In this document: positions 57,561 to 64,000 of the stretch, one piece after another
Numbering within the stretch: position 1 is the stretch's first letter
Layout: each line of letters starts with the position of its first letter
Translations under genes and position numbers: made by a program
NCBI GenBank assembly: GCA_031769625.1
Contig: JAUIMM010000601.1
Coordinates: 2,417,501 to 2,481,500, forward strand
Origin: Taudactylus pleione
Taxonomy: Eukaryota; Chordata; Amphibia; Anura; Myobatrachidae
Reading direction: 5' to 3'
DNA length: 64,000 bases
The notes under the pieces: generated by a model
What the model was told of the DNA's origin: nothing
The model's database searches: none
The model's input: the letters and a program-made list of their open reading frames with translations, nothing else

Positions 57561-58460
57561 GAATGGTTACCATTTCCAAGGACACCATCCCCCATTTGCT
57601 TGGACTTCTCAGCCAGCCCTGGTTAATAAAATGATGGGAAAAAAATGTGTTGGGTTCCACAGTCATTTTGGAAGCAGCACCTGGGTGCAGAGTCAGTCCT
57701 GGTTTTAAATATAGTGGGAAACTGCATAGGGGTCCCCCTATATTTGAAATCAACAGTGGACCCAAACCAACCAGGGTTTAATGCCACAGCCGGGAGACCC
57801 TATCACTGGGGCTCCACGACCAAAGCATTTGCACCCCAATCTGGTTAGCCCAAGGGGAGGTGGAGACCCCCCCAAGAAGGGGTCCCCCCCTCTCCCAAAA
57901 CCCCAGGCTTAGGCTGAAGCCCAGGCTCTTCCCCACAACCCTTAAGTGGTGGGAACAGGGTAATAATGTTGTATATGGTTCAAAACTATTGTAATTTACA
58001 GTGGAACTATAGGTACCAGCATGCCTGCCCTTTTGGCAATTGTAGAACTACAAGTGCCAGCAGGTGGTCAACACCTGTACCTCCACTGTAAACTAAATAG
58101 TTAAAAAAAACACAGTACACACACACACCTTGAAAAGTAAAACTTTATTGCAAACCTACCTACATCACTCACACATACTGCCAGCTGGTCTGTCCCCAGG
58201 TGCAGGTTTTTTCTTTTTTGAGTGCTGGGAGCTTTTATTCCTCACACTCCAGAGCAAGTGTAATTTTTGCTAAGCCCACAACAAGCCCAAACCCATAAAA
58301 AAAAAACAATAAAAAAAACAATTTATGGAGTTTCTCTTTGTCCTCACTCTCTACCTGCCTAACTTCATTTACTCCCCCTTTCTTCACTAACCTACTGTAT
58401 ATATTTTAATTACCCATCCTTGTTACCCATCTCATTCCCAACTCATTTTCATCACCACTT
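57561..58460. other. Non-coding interior of the DNA transposon
   Basis: Includes a C/G-run-rich patch (57850-57920), a block with CAGCATGCC like the MITE at 55268 (58005-58090), and a C/T-rich patch (58330-58440). No convincing ORF. Confidence 0.4.
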
Positions 58461-58465
58461 TTAGG

Positions 58466-58672
58466 CTGAGTACACACTAGGACATTAGGCCAGTCTTCAA
58501 CTGGGTACCAGGGATGTTTCCTCCTATTTGCCATGATGGCACTCACCCTGCTGGGTAACACCCAATGGACGACCAATGGGAGTGTGCACAGTTGTTATAC
58601 ACTGGCTGTTTTAGACGGTTTGTCGGCCTGATAGGCAAGATCATTCAACATACATGTATTGTCTTCTGTGTA
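58466..58672. mobile_element. MITE with GGTACACAC-type ends
   Basis: Starts AGGCTGAGTACACAC and ends GTGTACCCACCT, inverted relative to each other and like the ends of the 4309-4684 MITE. Non-coding. The TSD is unclear (TTT left, TTA right). Confidence 0.6.
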
Positions 58673-58915
58673 CCCACCTTTACCTGACTCTACTTCTCCC
58701 CTCCATTCCTCTAACCCCTCTTCTTTACCTCATTCCTTTCACCTGTCTATTTTTATAATGCCCTCTCCAGAGGCACCTCGGCAATTCACACATAAAAACA
58801 AGCCCAAAAACATGCTAAATAAAAAAAAACACAAAAACAAGCAACAAGCAACCAGCAAAGGAAAAAAAAAACTTGAAAAAAAAAATAAAAATTACACATG
58901 TTATAAGCGTACAAA

Positions 58916-59464
58916 GGGCCTGATTCAGACCCACTCGCGAGCGGCTGTCCGCTCGCAAGTGGGTCGATGTTATGGACTGAGCATGCGCACGACGGAGGGA
59001 GCTCCGTCGTGCGCATGCGCCAGACGCGACGAGCGAAGGAAAGTCCTTCGCTCGTTGTGTCCGATCAAAGGGGGCGTGCTGTCAATGTTGATTGACAGCA
59101 CGCCCCCTTTGGTGGGCGTGCCAGGGGCGTGCCTCCCTGATGGGGGCGTTCCCACGGGAACGACTCCCGTCAAAAGCCGGCCCACTGACATCACTAGTGA
59201 TGTCAGTGGGAATGATTTTAGCTCTGATAGAGCCAAAATCACTCCGGAGCTTGCGGTTGAAAACCTCAACCGCAGGCTCCGGCTCGCAAATTCGATGGTC
59301 GCGATGGTCTCGACCATCGCGACCATCACAATGCACGCTCGTATAGCCTGTGGGTGGTGACCCACAGCTATACGAGCGTCCAGGAGGACGCTCCATGAAA
59401 ATGGAGCCCGGCCCTCATTCAGAGCGTGCGCTCTGCTCAGAGCGTATGGCTCTGAATGAGGGCC
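58916..59464. mobile_element. MITE, 549 bp, 3-bp target duplication
   Basis: Ends GGGCCTGATTCA and TGAATGAGGGCC are inverted repeats, flanked by AAA on both sides. The interior is GC-rich and packed with hairpins: GTGCTGTCAATG/CATTGACAGCAC, GATGGTCGCGATGGTC and its complement, CTCGTATAGC and its complement. Related to 61953-62344. Long open frames on both strands (58659-59506) result from GC-rich palindromes and encode nothing recognisable. Confidence 0.82.
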
Positions 59465-59949
59465 AAAGTTTGTTAGTGTTTGTAACTCCCAGCAGCCCCC
59501 TCTCATGCCCAGTTGAATATGCCCCTATGAACTTGCTCTGTGGGAAGTGAGACACACTGCATTAGGACCCTTCCCCCAAAGCAAGCAAGAGCCTTTCATT
59601 AACATAACAAAGAACACTTTGCTAAACATTTAAAAGCAAATTGACCTATCACTTCTGTAAACTGTTAATTAAAAAAAAACATGAAGCACAACAAAAACAT
59701 GTATTAAAAGTAATAAAAAAAATGAAACAAAATTAATTACAAAATGTAAAAAGATGGTCAACTAGGCAAAATAGTGCCAAAACTTGAAGAACTTGCTCTG
59801 GTGGAAAAAAAGAAAAAGGCACAGTATTACAACACTAATATACAGTACTGTACAGAACAGTATATTGTATAATCTTGACATCCACAATGTACTGCACTGT
59901 AAGTAGTATGCGACTGTATACTATAGTAGTATGCATTGATGTTCTTTAC
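59465..59949. other. Non-coding, with one transposon subrepeat
   Basis: 59560-59630 repeats the CCTTCCCCCAAAGCAAGCAAG and CCTTTCATTA(A/C)CATA blocks of the transposon ends. The rest is A-rich. Confidence 0.5.
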
Positions 59950-62923
59950 CTCTTGTGTAGCCCCTTTGAAAATTGGCTTGTGGGCCTCGTGACCCATGTT
60001 GGCCCCTTTGGTCCTCCTGCCTCCTATATTCCTGGAGAGGAATTAGCTCTGTTTTAAAAAAAGATATGGTGATGGAGTATACCCTTTACATTATGCCATA
60101 TTGTAGAGCTGACACGTAATATGTATTGTACTACTTCATACAGGTCAGTGCTCATGGTAAGTCATGCATGTCTGAGCTAAATATTTTTTTTTATATATTT
60201 TTAGGTAACCATTTCAGAATGCAGATTCTGGAGTAGCAGCAGAAGAACCTACTATATACTATATTACCTAAATGTGACTGCACCATGTCATCGGCTATGG
60301 AACTCCCTGACTCCACAGCCAACTCGTCAATGATTAGCCAGTCTGTGTGTAAATTAAAAATGCTTCAATATTAAATCCGGTACTTTTATTGTCTCCACAT
60401 TACAACATGGGTAATGTACCAATATCTGACAGGAGGCACTGATACAAAAATTGCAAGGTTATGGCTCACCAGAATCGCTGCTGTCTTACTCAATTTCCAG
60501 CTCCAGGACTACGATATGTAGATGTTCTATGTAAAGAAAAGAAAAACATAGTAATGTTCACAGTGGGAAAGTAGAGGGTAAACTTAACATTACCATACAC
60601 TAAATTACAGTAACAAAAACATAAGGAGTACTGTAACAATTAGTACCATACAGTACTTCTCAGGACACAATAAGTATGTGAAGCAATGTGAGCAAGGGAG
60701 TAATCAGTGAATGGTCTTTAGAGTACAGGAGGTACAGTTTAGGAGAGAGAGAGACATTCTTAAAAGGAAGAGACGAACAGTAGTAAAACCCAATGTACTG
60801 TACAGTACTTACTTGGCTGGGGAGGGCTGTCGGGCTCTGTATCAGCCTCGATCTCCACCTCCGCCTCATGGTGGTGGAGTGGTTCTGGGCCTGTGTAAAT
60901 ATATATTTTTTTCTTTAATTACAGTATAAGGCACTACAAATGTACATTACAGTAGCACTCACATAAAAGAGCACAATTAACAATTAGTAACAGTTAGGGA
61001 AGCGAGGATCTGACTCCATTAGTGATGGAACAAATAGCAAAGCACCAGTCATTGGCTAACCGGAGAGGGCAGGAGGCAGTTTGTTAGGAGATGAGGTTGG
61101 AGATGTACTGTAAGGAGCAGTGTAGTCTATAGTACAGAGAAGTACAGTACAGTAGTAAAACACAATGTGCTATACTTCTGTATACAGTACTTACTTGGCT
61201 GGGGAGGGCTGTCGGGCTCAGCTACCCCATAATCTGCCTCCTACACCTTTCCTCCACCACCCGTCCACCTCCTTGGGCGGATGCACCATCGTGGATGTAC
61301 TACATTAAAACAAAATACTATAAAGTAATTTTTCATCAACACATTTTTAAAAAATAACTCTTTAAAACAAACACATACAGAACTTACTTGGTTGTGCAGG
61401 CTTGCCCTATTCGGCCTGCTGCTGTCTCCTCTGACATCCTGTAAAAAATAACAGTGCAATGGATACGAATGTTCATCTGGTAATGTACTTTATACTAACG
61501 TTCATCTGACAACAATTGTAATACAATCTATAGTGACGGGGGTACAACATAAAATAAAACTCAAGTATTTCCCCAGCCCCCACAAAAGACTTACATAGAT
61601 TCAGTAGGAGCTCCCAGTTGTCTTTTCCAATGGCACACTTAAGTTAGACATTCATGTTACTGTATGTCTGCAGCACGCTCATTCACCTGCTGCAGACATA
61701 ACTTTCTGCAGAGCTGGTCAACACCCTAAAGCCGACATCGACTGATGTCATTAATAATGAACGACAGTGGGGGGAGCAGGGCGCCGGGCCATGCATACAT
61801 TTTTAAAAACGTGTGTCGATCGTTACACCCTGTTGACTATTTGTAACTGTCGACCTTTGTACATATCGACCTTTTAGTGTGTTGACTTATTGACTGTTGT
61901 TTTGGTAATCCACACCCATTCACAAAGCCGTAACTAGAGTTTTTGGTGCTCTGGCCCTGATTCATACCCGCTCGTGAGCGCTGGGGGAGTGTGCTGTCAA
62001 TGTTGAGTGACAGCACGCCCACTTTGGTGGGTGTGCCAGAAGTATGGCTGCCCAGATGGAGGAGTTCCCATGGGAAGTGATGTCAGTGGGAGTGCTTTCA
62101 GCTCTGATTGAGCCGAAAGCACTCCAGGGCTTGCGGCAACAAGACCCTACCACAAGGGTCTCGTCGCAAGCCTGATGGTCGCGATGGTCTTGACCATCGC
62201 GACCATCTTCCTGGCCACTCGCTATAGCTGTGGGTGGTCACCCACAGCTATACGAGCGGCCAGGGGGCCGCTCTAAAAATCAAGAAGGACAGCCCTGATT
62301 CAGACCGAGTGCTCTGTCAGAGCGTTCAGCTCTGAATCAGGGCCTCTGTGCCAAAGAGAGCATTGGCGCCCCTACATTTTTTAAATAGGGACATAAGATA
62401 ATGCACCTGATAAAGGGCCATGGCTTCATGGGGAAGGGCAAGGGAAGAGATAGGGGAGGTCAGGAGATGCTGGTGATAAAAGAAAAGAAAGCTACAAGAA
62501 TGATAATAAACAACAAAATTTTCAGGGCCAAACAGCGCCCCCTGCCCTGCGGTGCCCTGTGCCATGGCACAGGTCACACTACCCTAGTTCCGGCCCTTCC
62601 CATTCATGTTATGTCACACAATAATGGCACTATGGATCCTAATTGCCTATACTTAACTGATATAAATGTACAGTAATACAGTACTTACGACGCACAAGGC
62701 GCTGTCTGAACCTCTGCAGCCGTTGAGCCTCCCTCCTCACCAGGTCACTAAACTGGCAATGTTGTGACTGGATTGATCTATCCCAGCCTAATTGGGCCAT
62801 AATCTCAGGCAGGGCATTTATAAATGCCCGGCGTTTCTCAGTATTGCTGAGACGTGGCCAATCCCTCCATTCAAGGAGGATCTCCAATTCCCTCCTGGAA
62901 TATGGCCGCTGCCTCACAGCCAT
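59950..62923 (-). CDS. Spliced transposon gene (several predicted exons)
   Basis: Minus-strand exon-like blocks bounded by good acceptors (..AG) and donors (mostly GTAAGT): 62689-62923 (first exon, Myb/SANT-like), 61388-61438, 61195-61299, 60813-60890, 60490-60526 and 59950-60048. The 60813 exon reads EVEIEADTEPDSPPQP; the 59950 exon reads QEYRRQEDQRGQHGSRGP, basic and Gln/Arg-rich. Exons at 61195 and 60813 share the ending PDSPPQP, so part of the gene is internally duplicated. Joining in order gives stops in some exons (for example TAG in 61388-61438), so the gene is decayed or alternatively spliced. A MITE lies in the first intron. The inverted transposon ends on each side suggest the gene belongs to that transposon. 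No DDE transposase was found. Confidence 0.5.
61953..62344. mobile_element. MITE, 392 bp, 3-bp target duplication
   Basis: Ends GGCCCTGATTCA and TGAATCAGGGCC form a perfect 12-bp inverted repeat, flanked by TCT on both sides. It shares internal hairpins with 58916-59464 (GATGGTCGCGATGGTC, CTATAGCTGTGGGTGGT). Inserted in the first intron of the spliced transposon gene. Confidence 0.85.
62689..62923 (-). CDS. First exon: Myb/SANT (trihelix)-like DNA-binding domain
   Basis: The ATG at 62923 opens MAVRQRPYSRRELEILLEW and the frame is open to the donor CGTC|GTAAGT at 62688. Over 78 residues it shows the trihelix/Myb-SANT pattern: three helices with Trp/Leu cores (LLEWRDWPRL, INALPEIMAQLG) and a last helix QHCQFSDLVRREAQRLQRF, where a Cys and a Leu-x-x-x-Arg array replace the common QC..KW..L pattern. 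Such domains bind transposon ends; PIF/Harbinger elements carry a separate Myb-like gene. An upstream in-frame ATG at 63082 exists, but its extension runs into the transposon end repeat, so 62923 is preferred. Confidence 0.6.
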
Positions 62924-63009
62924 TTTTTCCAATATACAGTAGGGTGCACGACACATGATGTCGGATATTAATGCATTGGATTCACGCATGCACAGGACAT
63001 GAAATGATG

Positions 63010-64000
63010 CATATCGAGCGGCTGTGCTGCAAGTGTGCATCTTCAAATACACATTCAGATTATAAGAAACTGACACATTCATAGCGGCATATTAGTTGTC
63101 CAAGCAGATGGGGGATGGTGTCCTTGGCAATGGTTACCATTCCTCACCTTTTCAGAAGACAAGCGCAGACTTGAGCTAAAAGCTCACAGTAAATGGATAA
63201 CAGAGCGTCCTTTATTATGGTAATGAAAGGCTCTTGCTTGCTTTGGGGGAAGGGACCTGATGCACTGTGTGTGACTCCCAACCCACTGGGCATGTGCAGT
63301 ACTAGGGTCCTCTATATGCCATGGCATAGCGCTACATGGCATATGGAGTGGCTCCACTGAGTATGCGCCAGACATCCCATTGCAACCCCTTGGAGCTGAC
63401 AGCCACCACAGCACCGATATGCCAACATTGCCACAAGTTGTGTGTTTAAAACCACAAATCAGTTTGCAATACAGAGACCTCTCTCTTAAACAGTGCCCAC
63501 TACTGGTTTCTATACAGAGACCTCTCTCTTAAACAAAGCCCACTACTGGTTTCTAAAGTCATGAAATCACTATGGTGTCAAGTCTGGGACAGCAACAACA
63601 TTGCTGACAGTGCCGCAAGTATGCAACTTCAACCACACAGTCAGTTTCTAATACAGAGATCCCACTTTCACTGTGTGACTCCCGACCCACTGGGCATGCC
63701 CAGTGCTATGATCTTCCATGCGCCATGGCATAGCGTGAACTGGCATATGGCGCGGCTCCACTGGGCATGTGCCAGAGATCTCATTGTAACCCCTTAGAGC
63801 TTACAGCCACCACAACGCCGACTTGCCGACATTGCCGCAAGTTTGCAGTTTTAAATGCAAAATCAGTTTGTAATACAGAGACCACTCTTAAACAGAGCCC
63901 ACTACTAAAGTCATGAAATCACTAGTCTGGGACAGTTCTGACATTGATGCAATTGTGCAGCTTCAAACACACAGTTATACCCCTTTTACACCAACCGAAT
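63010..64000 (-). repeat. Right end of the DNA transposon (continues past window)
   Basis: Inverted relative to 55955-57560. 63030-63160 is the reverse complement of 56960-57090 (TTCTTATAATCTGAATGTG, GGACACCATCCCCCATC), and the CATGCCCAGTGGAGC and TTTAAGAGAGAGGTCTCT blocks recur. The outer boundary lies beyond base 64000, so no target duplication can be read. Confidence 0.75.

Noticed and set aside
58659..59506. Frames of 233 and 178 codons overlapping on opposite strands
   Set aside because: They lie over a GC-rich, palindrome-packed MITE and its flank. There is no domain, and the frames reflect low stop density.

Overview
The window looks like a gene-poor, transposon-dense stretch of a large vertebrate nuclear genome. 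An amphibian, probably an anuran, is my best guess. The basis is inference: many Penelope-like elements (PLEs) with GIY-YIG endonucleases beside an L1-type LINE, a Tc1/mariner element, large DNA transposons and palindromic MITEs, in AT-rich DNA full of (TA)n. I see no operons, no bacterial signals and no recognisable host gene. Nearly every long open frame belongs to a transposon remnant or is an artefact of a simple repeat.

Layout. 1-10161 is a nest of PLE copies: the N-terminal part of copy A (minus, 1-1130), a decayed but nearly whole copy B (minus, 3200-6186) holding a MITE, and an inverted partial copy (plus, 6199-10161) that mirrors 1383-3893 and has swallowed a PLE of another family (7398-8840). 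10378-13216 is a 2.8 kb insertion with a 14-bp target duplication and two inverted arms. 13231-17570 is non-coding. 17583-21761 is a 5'-truncated L1 with a perfect 12-bp target duplication. 25237-34730 reads as one DNA transposon of about 9.5 kb, with long inverted ends, a 1.8 kb tandem-repeat expansion in its left end, and unrecognised coding-like segments inside. 35040-37144 holds a TTAGGG-containing MITE and plain AT-rich DNA. 37220-38700 is another PLE tail. 38957-48180 is a PLE (ORF 42842-44951) between inverted arms of about 3.2 kb, with a truncated Tc1 beside the ORF. 48546-54748 is the best-preserved PLE, set in a (TA)n tract and interrupted by a 1.5 kb element with its own target duplication. 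55955-64000 looks like a further DNA transposon: inverted ends built of tandem subrepeats flank a spliced minus-strand gene whose first exon encodes a Myb/SANT-like domain. It runs off the window.

The most unusual signals cut across these units. At least ten places carry a hammerhead-ribozyme-like core, two of them with every conserved core base. Nearly all lie in the non-coding ends of PLEs or PLE-like insertions. Both arms of one PLE contain a 5S-rRNA-like segment of about 117 nt. Two insertions (10378-13216 and 49449-50980) share one plan: a unique end of about 100 bp, two inverted arms, a hammerhead motif in the spacer, no ORF, and target duplications of 10 to 14 bp. They could be non-autonomous, ribozyme-bearing PLE relatives.
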